DNA of 64,000 nt from Hymenobacter psoromatis (GTDB lineage: Bacteria; Bacteroidota; Bacteroidia; Cytophagales; Hymenobacteraceae), in assembly GCF_020012125.1 (NCBI RefSeq), contig NZ_JAIFAG010000001.1:4588001-4652000 (forward strand). The letters run 5' to 3'. Position numbers and translations under genes: made by a program. Positions 17,493-25,660 of this stretch are shown piece after piece; position 1 is the stretch's first letter; the number at the start of each line of letters is the position of its first letter. The notes under the pieces were generated by a model. It made no database searches and had not been told where the DNA came from. It saw only the letters and a program-made list of their open reading frames with translations.

Positions 17493-18707
17493 GTGACCCT
17501 GGGCCAACTCTTGCTCCGCCACCTCGGCCGGCTGCTAGCCGCTGGCTGGCTGCTATGGGGAGTAGGGGGCGCGTCGCTGGCGCGCGCCGGCGAATATCGC
17601 CCCCTACCCCCCGCCCCCACCTCCGGCCTGGCTCCCGACAACTGGCTACTGCACGATGTGGCCGGCAACCGCCTTATCCTCTACCTACCGGGCTACCACG
17701 CCCTTGCCCACACCTACTACCAGTGGGTGCGGCTACTGCCCCGGCAACCCTTTCGGCTCTCTTTTAGCGCAGCTCCCGGCCTGAGCCTTTTTCTGGATAA
17801 CCAGCTCATTTTTACGGCTCCTAGTGCTGGGCACTATACTGTAGACCTAGCTGCTGTAGCCCCGGCCGCGCGGCCGGGGCTGCCGCACCTGCTGGCCGTG
17901 TGGCAGCCCGAAGGCTACCCGGTGCTTACTTCCTTCAGCACAGAGGTGGAAATGCCCACGCCTGGCGCTGCCGCCACCGCGGCTGCGCCCGCCCTAGCCA
18001 GCCCCCTTACGCTGCGCGTACCCACCCGGCAAAGCGATAACGTGTTGCTAGTGTTGCTGCTGGTGCTGGGGCTGCTCTACGGTGTGGTGCGGGCTACTTA
18101 TCCAGTGGGTCTTGCGCGCATTCTGCAAGTAGATGAGCTATTTGGCAGTTCCGCCGAGCCGCAGGCTTTTCTGGCCCGCCCGGCCTTCACCTGGCTCAAC
18201 CTCACGCTGGTCGGGCTGTTTTCGCTGTCGCTGGCCCTGTTACTCACGGCCCTGCACACCGACCTGAGCAGCCTCCCCTTGCTCCAGCGCGTGCTGAAGG
18301 TACCCGAGTCGGCTATCGTGGCGCGCGTCTCGCTCTACACAGGGTTGGTTGTGAGCTTTATAGTGGGTAAATATCTGCTGGTTGAGCTGCTGAGCTACAT
18401 CTTCGACCTGCGGCTACTAGTCAATATTCACTACCGCGAGTTCTTGCGTACCACGCTGCTGTTGGGCCTGCTGCTACCCCTAGTGTCATTGTTCTACCTG
18501 GGGCTGAACGCGCGGTGGCCCGGCATTGTTGGCGTGGCCAATGCTTGCGTGCTGCTGCTGCTCACGGCTACCGTACTGCGGGTGGCGCGAACTTTGCACC
18601 AGCGGGCATCCCTGCTTAATCTTCACTTGTTCGCTTACCTTTGTGCTACCGAAGTACTGCCACTGGCTGTTTTATTGAAGCTCATCGTGTTTACCTATCC
18701 TGCTTGA
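17493..18707 (+). CDS. DUF4271 membrane protein
   Basis: A 404-residue membrane protein: N-terminal signal segment, a periplasmic domain (about residues 40-170), then about six or seven helices in the C-terminal half with the conserved LVVSFIVGKYLLVELLSYIF and HYREFLRTTLLL. Bacteroidota carry this family just upstream of hemD, as here, but its role is unknown to me. The start is GTG 17493, because the nearby ATG at 17479 runs straight into a stop. Its position before hemD and the T9SS genes is suggestive only. Confidence 0.82.
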   Translation: MTLGQLLLRHLGRLLAAGWLLWGVGGASLARAGEYRPLPPAPTSGLAPDNWLLHDVAGNRLILYLPGYHALAHTYYQWVRLLPRQPFRLSFSAAPGLSLFLDNQLIFTAPSAGHYTVDLAAVAPAARPGLPHLLAVWQPEGYPVLTSFSTEVEMPTPGAAATAAAPALASPLTLRVPTRQSDNVLLVLLLVLGLLYGVVRATYPVGLARILQVDELFGSSAEPQAFLARPAFTWLNLTLVGLFSLSLALLLTALHTDLSSLPLLQRVLKVPESAIVARVSLYTGLVVSFIVGKYLLVELLSYIFDLRLLVNIHYREFLRTTLLLGLLLPLVSLFYLGLNARWPGIVGVANACVLLLLTATVLRVARTLHQRASLLNLHLFAYLCATEVLPLAVLLKLIVFTYPA

Positions 18708-18777
18708 GCGCCGCATGACCTTCTAGGCAGAGTATTCTCCTTTCATATAGTTCTAGCGTTACCCTTTTCTTTTTTCT

Positions 18778-19563
18778 ATGGCCGAGAGCGCAGTACAGTC
18801 GGGTCTGGACCGACACGCCCAGCCTATCCGCAGTATTCTGGTTACCCAGCCCCAGCCCACCAACGATACGTCTCCTTATTCTTCGCTAGCTGAAAAATAT
18901 GGGATTCGCGTAGATTTCCGGGAGTTTATTGACGTGCAGGGAGTTCCCTACAAGGAGTTTCGGAAGGAGAAAGTGAACATCCTGGAGCATACGGCCGTGA
19001 TTTTTACTAGCCGCAACGCCGTGGACCACTTCTTTCGCATCTGCCAGGAAGCCAAGCTAGAAATGCCGGCTGAGATGAAGTACTTCTGTATTTCGGAACA
19101 AACGGCTAACTATCTCCAGAAGTACATCGTGCTGCGCAAGCGCAAGCTCTTCGTGGGTCAGCGCACGGCCGCCGACCTATTCGACGTGATTAAGAAGCAC
19201 AAGGGCGAAAAGTTTCTCTACCCCTGCTCCGACATTCGCAAGGACGACCTGCCCGAGTTTATGCGGGCTAACAACCTGAAGTTTACAGAAGCGGTTATCT
19301 ACCGCACCGTAGCTAGTGATTTATCTGACCTGGCGGAAGTTAAGTACGACTGCCTGGCTTTTTTCAGCCCTTCGGGCATCAGTTCGCTATTCGTTAATTT
19401 TCCCGATTTTACGCAGGATAGCACCCGCATTGCCGCTTTCGGCCCTACCACCGCAAAGGCCGTCCGCGATGCTAGCTTAGTCCTTGACATTGAAGCTCCT
19501 ATGCCTAATGCGCCCTCGATGGCCGGCGCTATCGAGGCTTACATTCGTAAGCACAATGCCTGA
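18778..19563 (+). CDS. hemD: Uroporphyrinogen-III synthase
   Basis: Cyclises hydroxymethylbilane to uroporphyrinogen III in tetrapyrrole synthesis. The 261-residue protein has the two-lobe pattern: IRSILVTQPQP at the start, VIFTSRNAVDHFF, then FLYPCSDIRKDDLPEFM and LAFFSPSGISSLF, and IAAFGPTTAKAVRDASL in the second lobe. Slightly longer than the enteric enzyme owing to ~15 extra N-terminal residues. Starts 70 bp after the DUF4271 gene, probably the same operon; no other heme genes are nearby. Confidence 0.92.
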   Translation: MAESAVQSGLDRHAQPIRSILVTQPQPTNDTSPYSSLAEKYGIRVDFREFIDVQGVPYKEFRKEKVNILEHTAVIFTSRNAVDHFFRICQEAKLEMPAEMKYFCISEQTANYLQKYIVLRKRKLFVGQRTAADLFDVIKKHKGEKFLYPCSDIRKDDLPEFMRANNLKFTEAVIYRTVASDLSDLAEVKYDCLAFFSPSGISSLFVNFPDFTQDSTRIAAFGPTTAKAVRDASLVLDIEAPMPNAPSMAGAIEAYIRKHNA

Positions 19564-19644
19564 GCCCAGCAGCTTAATCGACTTTAGCAGCCCGGCGGGC
19601 AACTAAAAAGGGGGCTTAAGGAGTTCTGCTGCTGGCCGGCTGGC

Positions 19645-19663
19645 GCGACGAGTGATTCGTCGC
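19645..19663. terminator. Small hairpin between hemD and porP
   Basis: GCGACGA (19645-19651) and TCGTCGC (19657-19663) form a 7-bp stem with a 5-base loop; no T run follows. Possible transcript boundary before porP. Confidence 0.35.
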
Positions 19664-19738
19664 TACATTTGGAGGTAGGTTGTTTTGCCTATTTATCGTT
19701 CTCTATCCTCTTTTCCAGCCCCTTTCTTCGCAGTTCCC

Positions 19739-20743
19739 ATGAAAGGATTGTTACTTGCCGCGCTGCTGCTGGCTGCCGCCACCGCGCCCGTTTTGGCGCA
19801 GCAGCAGCCGCAGTTTACCCACTACGGCCTCAACGGTATGTACCTGAACCCGGCATACGCCGGCATCAAGGGCCAAACGGAGATTACAGTGATTGGTCGC
19901 TACCAGTATCTAAATCTAGGTAACTCCTTAGGCGATGACAACGGCTCGCCGCGCACGGGTATGGTGTCGGCCTCAGTGCCCATACTACCCCTGCACGGGG
20001 GGGTAGGCCTGGTAGTGTACTATGACCAGGCCGGTGTGACGAAAATGACGAACGCAGCACTTTCTTACTCGCAGCACATCAAGCTGGGCAGTGGTCTGCT
20101 GGGCATTGGGGTGCAGGGTACCTATACCTACATCGGCAAGGGTACTTACCGCGCTATCAGCCCCGATGATATTAACATACCTGCTAATTCTTCCGACCAT
20201 AAGTTTGACGCCGGTGCCGGTATCTGGTACGAAGCCCCTAAGTTTTACGCTGGCCTGAGCGTGAATAACCTGTTTCAGTCGGAGTACACGTTTGCCCCTA
20301 GAGCAGGTACTACGCAAGGTATCGCCAGTCAATACCTCGGGGAAAATCACGCATACTTAAGCATGGGCTACAATATCGAGGCTTCCTCTAACGTTACAGT
20401 CACGCCAATGGTGCTGGTAAAAGCCGTATTACCAGGTAGCTACGGCACCACAAGCAAGTACGATAATCAACACAATTACTCGTTTGATGCGGGTGTGCGA
20501 GCAACGCTGAACGACCAATTTTCTGCGGGCCTCAATTACCGCTACGATGAGTCAGTATCTGGCCTTGTCAGTTACAACTTTGGTGCGGACAATCGCTACC
20601 GCATCGGGTATGCTTTCGACTTCATTGCCTTCAACCAGGATGCCCGCGCCTTTAGCTCCCACGAAATTCTGTTTTCACTGCGCCTGCCCAAGGCGATGAC
20701 ACTGACACGCCCGACCATTCGCACGCCACGCTACAGCTATTAG
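19739..20743 (+). CDS. porP: Type IX secretion membrane protein PorP/SprF
   Basis: Outer-membrane beta-barrel partner of the type IX secretion and gliding machinery. The 334-residue protein has a signal peptide cut after VLA-QQ and the diagnostic opening QPQFTHYGLNGMYLNPAYAG. Later barrel strands include VGLVVYYDQAGVTK and FSAGLNYRYDESVSGLVSYN, with a terminal strand before the final aromatic Tyr. ATG 19739 is set by the signal peptide. It directly precedes gldKLMN, with a 242 bp spacer, as in many Bacteroidota. Bacteroidota carry many paralogs, so which machine it serves is inferred from position. Confidence 0.93.
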   Translation: MKGLLLAALLLAAATAPVLAQQQPQFTHYGLNGMYLNPAYAGIKGQTEITVIGRYQYLNLGNSLGDDNGSPRTGMVSASVPILPLHGGVGLVVYYDQAGVTKMTNAALSYSQHIKLGSGLLGIGVQGTYTYIGKGTYRAISPDDINIPANSSDHKFDAGAGIWYEAPKFYAGLSVNNLFQSEYTFAPRAGTTQGIASQYLGENHAYLSMGYNIEASSNVTVTPMVLVKAVLPGSYGTTSKYDNQHNYSFDAGVRATLNDQFSAGLNYRYDESVSGLVSYNFGADNRYRIGYAFDFIAFNQDARAFSSHEILFSLRLPKAMTLTRPTIRTPRYSY

Positions 20744-20985
20744 TCCGGGATTCAAGACCTTCAAACGAAATACATTGAAATTAATTGCGTTCTAAAGTCC
20801 TAACAAATAGGATTTCTACCGGATTTTTAGGGTTGTTCAACATGTTTTTTCAGCTGTTCAGCAAATAACCCTGTTTGGACATCAGCACCGTGTTGTGCAG
20901 CTACTTGGTTCACCGTAGATTTGCCAGTACTTACTCAATTTGCCCGATTTTCTACCGTCTTATAAATTAGTTCTTTCTCTCTATT

Positions 20986-22002
20986 ATGAAAAAATTTCTG
21001 GTATTACCCCTATTAGCGTTATCAGGGGTACTTCTGGGTGGCTGTTTTACGAAAAACTTCCAGGGCGACCTAGTAGGTACCGATGACCGGCCCATCTTTA
21101 ATCCGCAGGACGTGCCCTTTGGAATGGTGCCCTGTCCCGGCGGAACCTTCCACATGGGCCAGACCGACCAAGACATTTCGGCCTCGATGGTGAACATGAA
21201 TAAGCAGGTAACTATTGCCGGCTTCTATATGGACGAAACCGAGATTACGAACAATGAGTATCGGCAATTCGTCAACGCCATTATGCAGGATTCGGTAGAG
21301 GCGCTCGGTGAAGATTATATTAAAACCGAGTTGTACCCCGATACTACCGTGTGGGTGCGTGACTTTACCTACCACATGGGCGACCCCCTGCTGGAATATT
21401 ACTACTCGCACCCGGCTTTCGACGACTACCCGGTGGTGGGCGTGGACTGGTTCGCGGCGCGCTACTTCTGTAACTGGCGCACCAAACTCAAGAACAGCAC
21501 CAACGAGGAGCTAGGCGAAGCGCCCTACCCCAACTTTCGCCTGCCCTCCGAAGCCGAGTGGGAGTACGCCGCCCGCGGTGGTCGCGAAGGTGCTACCTTC
21601 CCTTGGGGTGGCCCCTATGTGCGCAACACCAGAGGCTGCATGCTGGCTAATTTCAAGCCGGGCCGGGGCGACTACGCCGCCGATGGCTACGCTTATACTT
21701 CGGAAGTGGGCTCGTATTTTCCCAACGACTTCGGCCTGTATGACATGGCCGGTAACGTTAGTGAATGGTGCGACGATGCTTACATGGAAGCTTCCGTGCC
21801 GGTGGTATGGGATTTGAACCCGACCAACTCCGACGATAACGAACCCCGCAAAGTAGTGCGCGGCGGCTCGTGGAAAGACATCCAGTATTACCTCGAAACC
21901 GGTACCCGCAATTTTGAATATCAGGATTCGGCCCGCTCTTATATCGGCTTCCGGTGCTCCATGATTCAAATCGGTATGGGCACCAACCGCCGGCTAAATT
22001 AA
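20986..22002 (+). CDS. gldK: Gliding motility / T9SS lipoprotein GldK
   Basis: Outer-membrane lipoprotein that forms the periplasmic ring with GldN. Lipobox LLGGC gives lipidated Cys20. The rest is a formylglycine-generating-enzyme-like (SUMF1) fold: GTFHMGQTDQD, FYMDETEITNNEYRQF, RLPSEAEWEYAARGG, GNVSEWCDDAY, VVRGGSWKD and a final GFRCS. The fold is used structurally here, not for sulfatase activation. It is followed by gldL after 76 bp in the canonical gldKLMN order. Confidence 0.96.
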   Translation: MKKFLVLPLLALSGVLLGGCFTKNFQGDLVGTDDRPIFNPQDVPFGMVPCPGGTFHMGQTDQDISASMVNMNKQVTIAGFYMDETEITNNEYRQFVNAIMQDSVEALGEDYIKTELYPDTTVWVRDFTYHMGDPLLEYYYSHPAFDDYPVVGVDWFAARYFCNWRTKLKNSTNEELGEAPYPNFRLPSEAEWEYAARGGREGATFPWGGPYVRNTRGCMLANFKPGRGDYAADGYAYTSEVGSYFPNDFGLYDMAGNVSEWCDDAYMEASVPVVWDLNPTNSDDNEPRKVVRGGSWKDIQYYLETGTRNFEYQDSARSYIGFRCSMIQIGMGTNRRLN

Positions 22003-22078
22003 CTTTCCCTCGTAGTCCAATTCATCCTTTTTCTTTCTCTTAACTTTTTTAACATTAGCTAGTTAGCTTAATTCAATT

Positions 22079-22891
22079 ATGGCTCGCAAGAAAAATTTTC
22101 TCTATGACGACGTAATGCCGAAAGTATATGGCATTGGCGCAGCAGTTGTTATCATCGGTGCTCTATTCAAGATTCTGCACTGGAAAGGTGCGGACACTAT
22201 GCTAATGGTCGGCTTGGGTACGGAAGCTGTTATCTTTTTTCTCAGCGCTTTTCAGCCCCACGCAACGGACCACGATTGGGCATTAGTATATCCTGAGTTG
22301 AGCGAGGGCTACGACCCCTCGACCAACGATAATCGCTTCCGCGACAAGACTCCGGCTCCCAATGGCCTAACCGGCAAGCTGGACGACATGCTGAAGAATG
22401 CCAACGTAACTCCCGAAGCCCTCACCAACCTGGGCCAAGGGCTGAACCGGCTCAGCGCCACTACCGCGCAACTTAGCCAGCTCGGCGAAGCCACTAACGT
22501 GACTGATGAATATACCCAGAAAGTACGCGCTGCTGCCAACTCGCTCGACGGCATTAACAAAGCTTATTCTAACACGGTAGAGGCGGTTACGTCGCTATCG
22601 GGTGCTACCAACGATGCCAAGGAGTACCACATGCAGGTGCAGACCGTGACTAAGAACCTCGGCGCGCTGAATGCGGTGTACGAGATGGAGTTGCAAGACG
22701 CTAATACCCACCTCAAGTCCATGAATCAGTTTTCGGGCATGATGGCCAAGGCGATGGAGAACATGGTGCAGACTGGCAAAGATACCGAAAGTCTACAAGG
22801 CCAGGTATCCGACCTCACCGGTAACCTTACGTCGCTCAACCGGGTGTACGGCAACATGCTGAATGCCATGCGCGCTGGCAGTGCTAGCTAG
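22079..22891 (+). CDS. gldL: T9SS motor protein GldL
   Basis: Cytoplasmic-membrane stator-like ring of the type IX secretion motor, driven by the proton gradient. Two N-terminal helices are seen, YGIGAAVVIIGALFKILHW and ADTMLMVGLGTEAVIFFLSA. The second carries Glu49, the conserved membrane carboxylate. A long Asn/Thr-rich cytoplasmic region with coiled-coil character follows (about residues 90-270). Length fits the family. Next gene gldM begins 51 bp downstream. Confidence 0.96.
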   Translation: MARKKNFLYDDVMPKVYGIGAAVVIIGALFKILHWKGADTMLMVGLGTEAVIFFLSAFQPHATDHDWALVYPELSEGYDPSTNDNRFRDKTPAPNGLTGKLDDMLKNANVTPEALTNLGQGLNRLSATTAQLSQLGEATNVTDEYTQKVRAAANSLDGINKAYSNTVEAVTSLSGATNDAKEYHMQVQTVTKNLGALNAVYEMELQDANTHLKSMNQFSGMMAKAMENMVQTGKDTESLQGQVSDLTGNLTSLNRVYGNMLNAMRAGSAS

Positions 22892-22942
22892 GCCCCGAAC
22901 GGCTATTCTCTCTATTCCTCTTATTATTTAGAATAACTATCG

Positions 22943-24526
22943 ATGGCAGCAGCTAATGAAACGCCGCGGCAGAAGATGATTGGCATGATGTATCTCGTGC
23001 TGACCGCTCTGCTGGCGCTCCAGGTTAACTCAGCGATTCTGCTGAAATTTAAGTTTATTGACGACAGTCTTACCGACGTTAACGCTAAGACTGACCTTAC
23101 TGCTGATAACACGGTAAAGGGTATTCAGGCGGCCGTACAAAAGAATCACAATGTGCCGGCAGACTTAGCTGTGCTCAAAAAAAGTGAGGAGATTCGGGCC
23201 GAAACCAAGAAGGTAGTTGATTATCTGAGTCAGGTTCGGGACAAGCTTATTACAGCTACCGAGAACGCCAAGGGTAAGAACGACTATAAGAATATGAGCG
23301 CTGAGGATAAGGTGGCTATTACTATGCTTGGCGGTAAGCAGAACGGCTTAGCCTACCCCCTACAACAGCAGTTGAATGGGTATGCGGATTACATTAAGCA
23401 GTTCGTGCCTGATGCGCAACCATTGGCTCTCGACGCGAAGAATGATACCCGTATCTCACCTGACTCGGAGCAAAAGCATAAGAATTTCGCGGAGTTAAAC
23501 TTCGAGAACACGCCTGTGGTAGCCGCTCTGGCTGTTCTTAGCCAGAAGGAAACCGAAGTACTAAAATACCAGGCCGACGCGCTACAAAAGCAAGCCGAGA
23601 AGGTAGGCGCTAAAGTCATCGTATTTGATAAACTGGGCGCTTTCGCCTCGGCTGAGTCGAACACAGTAGCTGCCGGCACCAAGTACAAAGCAGACTTATT
23701 CCTGACTGCCGCCGCTACTGGTCTTAAGCAGGCCATGACCTATAACGGCTCGCCGTTGCTGATAGGCCCCGACGGCCACGGTAAGGTAGAATTCACAGCC
23801 CGGCCGGGCAGTTTTGACGCTTCAGGTAATGCCAAGGCTTCATGGACTGGTACAATTCGTATTAACCAGAATGGCCACGATACAACATTTACTAAGAAAA
23901 TTGACTACACCGTGACCAAGCCGGTCATGCAGATTCAGTCAGCTTCGGTGCAGGCGCTGTACTACCAGTGCGGTAACAAGCTGAGCGTGCAGGTGCCGGC
24001 CCTCGGCGCGCAGTACCAGCCCAGCTTCGGCGGCTCGGGGGCCTCGTTCATTCCCGGCCAGAAGGGGGAGGTAACCATTGTGCCTAACGCCCGTGAGGTA
24101 ACCCTGAACGTGAGTAGCAGCGGCAACGCTATCGGCTCGCAGACCTTCAAAGTACGGCCCATTCCGCTACCAACTATTCAGTGCTTCGTAGGTGGTACTA
24201 ATGGGGAGGATAAGAAGGGCGTGGCGGCCGGTCAGTTGCGCACCATTACTATGCGCGCCATTCCGGATGCCGGTTTTGCTACCTTTCTGCCTGATGACGC
24301 CCGTTTCCGCGTGTCGCGTTTTGAGGTAACGCTGGCCCGCGGCAAGCGGCCAGTGCAGACAACACAGACTATCAACGGCCCGCAGGGTGACATCAGCTCG
24401 ATGGCCAACGTGGCGCGCCCCGACGACCGCCTGTTTGTAGAAGTAAAGGGCGTGCAGCGCCAGAACTTCCAGGGCAAGGTGGAGGACGTGAACATGACTC
24501 GCTCGTTTACCGTGTCGGTACAATAA
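22943..24526 (+). CDS. gldM: T9SS motor protein GldM
   Basis: Central shaft of the T9SS motor, anchored in the inner membrane and spanning the periplasm to the GldK/GldN ring. A single N-terminal helix (MIGMMYLVLTALLALQVNSA, about residues 12-31) inserts into the GldL ring. The 490-residue periplasmic part consists of consecutive beta domains, including a helical-rich first domain and later IRINQNGHDTTFTKKIDYTV and the C-terminal MTRSFTVSVQ. Full length at 527 residues. It is followed by gldN after 37 bp. Confidence 0.96.
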   Translation: MAAANETPRQKMIGMMYLVLTALLALQVNSAILLKFKFIDDSLTDVNAKTDLTADNTVKGIQAAVQKNHNVPADLAVLKKSEEIRAETKKVVDYLSQVRDKLITATENAKGKNDYKNMSAEDKVAITMLGGKQNGLAYPLQQQLNGYADYIKQFVPDAQPLALDAKNDTRISPDSEQKHKNFAELNFENTPVVAALAVLSQKETEVLKYQADALQKQAEKVGAKVIVFDKLGAFASAESNTVAAGTKYKADLFLTAAATGLKQAMTYNGSPLLIGPDGHGKVEFTARPGSFDASGNAKASWTGTIRINQNGHDTTFTKKIDYTVTKPVMQIQSASVQALYYQCGNKLSVQVPALGAQYQPSFGGSGASFIPGQKGEVTIVPNAREVTLNVSSSGNAIGSQTFKVRPIPLPTIQCFVGGTNGEDKKGVAAGQLRTITMRAIPDAGFATFLPDDARFRVSRFEVTLARGKRPVQTTQTINGPQGDISSMANVARPDDRLFVEVKGVQRQNFQGKVEDVNMTRSFTVSVQ

Positions 24527-24563
24527 GGTAATTAATAATCCGTTAGCTTTAATAAAATCTATT

Positions 24564-25565
24564 ATGACCCGCTATTTCAAAGCACTGCCCCTTACCGCCG
24601 TGGCCCTGCTGGCCGCGCTGGCGGGCCGGGCGCAGGAGCAGGCTACCTCGACGGCAACGACGGGGGCCATCCGGGCGATTCCGGTTTCCGACCAGATGTT
24701 TCGCAAAACCATTTGGCGCGCCATTGACCTACGTGAAAAGCAGAACCGCCCAATGTTCTCGGACGGCCACGAAATCAGCCGGGTTATCATTGATGCTGTA
24801 AAGCGCGGTGAGTTGCAAGCCTATAAGAACGACTCCGTTACCTCAACCTTCTCCTCCAAGGAGATGCTGGGGAATATGTCTTACGCCATTGAAGCCCCCA
24901 TCAGCCCTGACGCGGATGGGGGCGACTGGGGTAACGCTCCGGGCGCGCCCAAAGCCCCTAAGCAAGCTGCTGCGGCCAACGATGGCTGGGGTGCTCCGGT
25001 GGCCTCCGCTCCGGCTGCTACCCGGCGGGTACCTAAAAAGGACGCAAGCGGCCGCATTATGAAAGACCGCCGGGGTAAAACCATCTACACCACCGTGCCC
25101 ACGGTGGCTGCTGCCCCGCCGCCCCCGCCGCCCGCCACTACGGCCGAGTATCGCCCCAAGGACATCTACCAGATGGAGCTGACGGAGGAGATGATATTTG
25201 ACAAGAAGCGCTCGCGCATGTATCACCAGATTAAAACAGTGTCGCTGAAGTTACCTTCTACGCTGACCAGCAACACGTCGGGTCTGGAGAAGAACATTGC
25301 CACGTTCAAGTACTCGGACTTGGTGAAGGTATTTCGCAACAATCCGCAAATGGCCATCTGGTTTAATTCACAGAACGACGCGCAACATAAGAACTTAGCT
25401 GATGCATTTGAGCTGTGGCTGTTCAACTCTTACATTACCAAAGTATCGAATCCTGCGGGTGATGACTTGGCCTCGCAGTACGGCAGCGAGCGTGAGGGCC
25501 TGCTGGCCGCCCAGCAGACGGCAGCAGATTTGGTGGAGTACGAGTACAGCTTGTGGTCTTTCTAG
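24564..25565 (+). CDS. gldN: T9SS ring protein GldN
   Basis: Periplasmic partner of GldK in the T9SS ring. It has a signal peptide cut after GRA-QE, an N-terminal domain (VSDQMFRKTIWRAIDLREKQ, about 42-61) and a C-terminal domain (YQMELTEEMIFDKKRSRMYH, about 202-221, and WFNSQNDA). Between them, about residues 115-195, is a low-complexity Gly/Trp/Ala/Pro-rich insert with a run of six prolines. The TAG stop (25563-25565) is contributed by a dispersed repeat copy that begins at 25562. Last gene of the porP-gldKLMN run; terminator at 25603-25635. Confidence 0.94.
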   Translation: MTRYFKALPLTAVALLAALAGRAQEQATSTATTGAIRAIPVSDQMFRKTIWRAIDLREKQNRPMFSDGHEISRVIIDAVKRGELQAYKNDSVTSTFSSKEMLGNMSYAIEAPISPDADGGDWGNAPGAPKAPKQAAAANDGWGAPVASAPAATRRVPKKDASGRIMKDRRGKTIYTTVPTVAAAPPPPPPATTAEYRPKDIYQMELTEEMIFDKKRSRMYHQIKTVSLKLPSTLTSNTSGLEKNIATFKYSDLVKVFRNNPQMAIWFNSQNDAQHKNLADAFELWLFNSYITKVSNPAGDDLASQYGSEREGLLAAQQTAADLVEYEYSLWSF

Positions 25566-25602
25566 ACCGCAGATTCAAACAGATTTGACTGATTAGACAG
25601 AT
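25562..25602 (+). repeat. Dispersed repeat copy A, supplying the gldN stop codon
   Basis: Begins CTAGACCGCAGATTCAAAC and continues AGATTTGACTGATTAGACAG. It matches copy C at 27898-27988 (minus strand) and the core of copy B at 27518-27606. The first TAG is the gldN stop codon. Confidence 0.75.
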
Positions 25603-25635
25603 AAAAGGTCCGCGCTTGCAGCGCGGACCTTTTTC
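25603..25635 (+). terminator. Intrinsic terminator after gldN
   Basis: AAAAGGTCCGCGC pairs with GCGCGGACCTTTTT (25621-25634), ending in T5. It is nearly symmetric, so it can also stop uvrC transcription from the other side. Confidence 0.85.
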
Positions 25636-25660
25636 GTTTCTGCATAATGTAAGGTAAGCT

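Noticed and set aside
20744..20985. Spacer before gldK examined for a riboswitch
   Set aside because: Only a weak GGGTT/AACCC stem and pyrimidine-rich leader are seen; nothing matches a known class.
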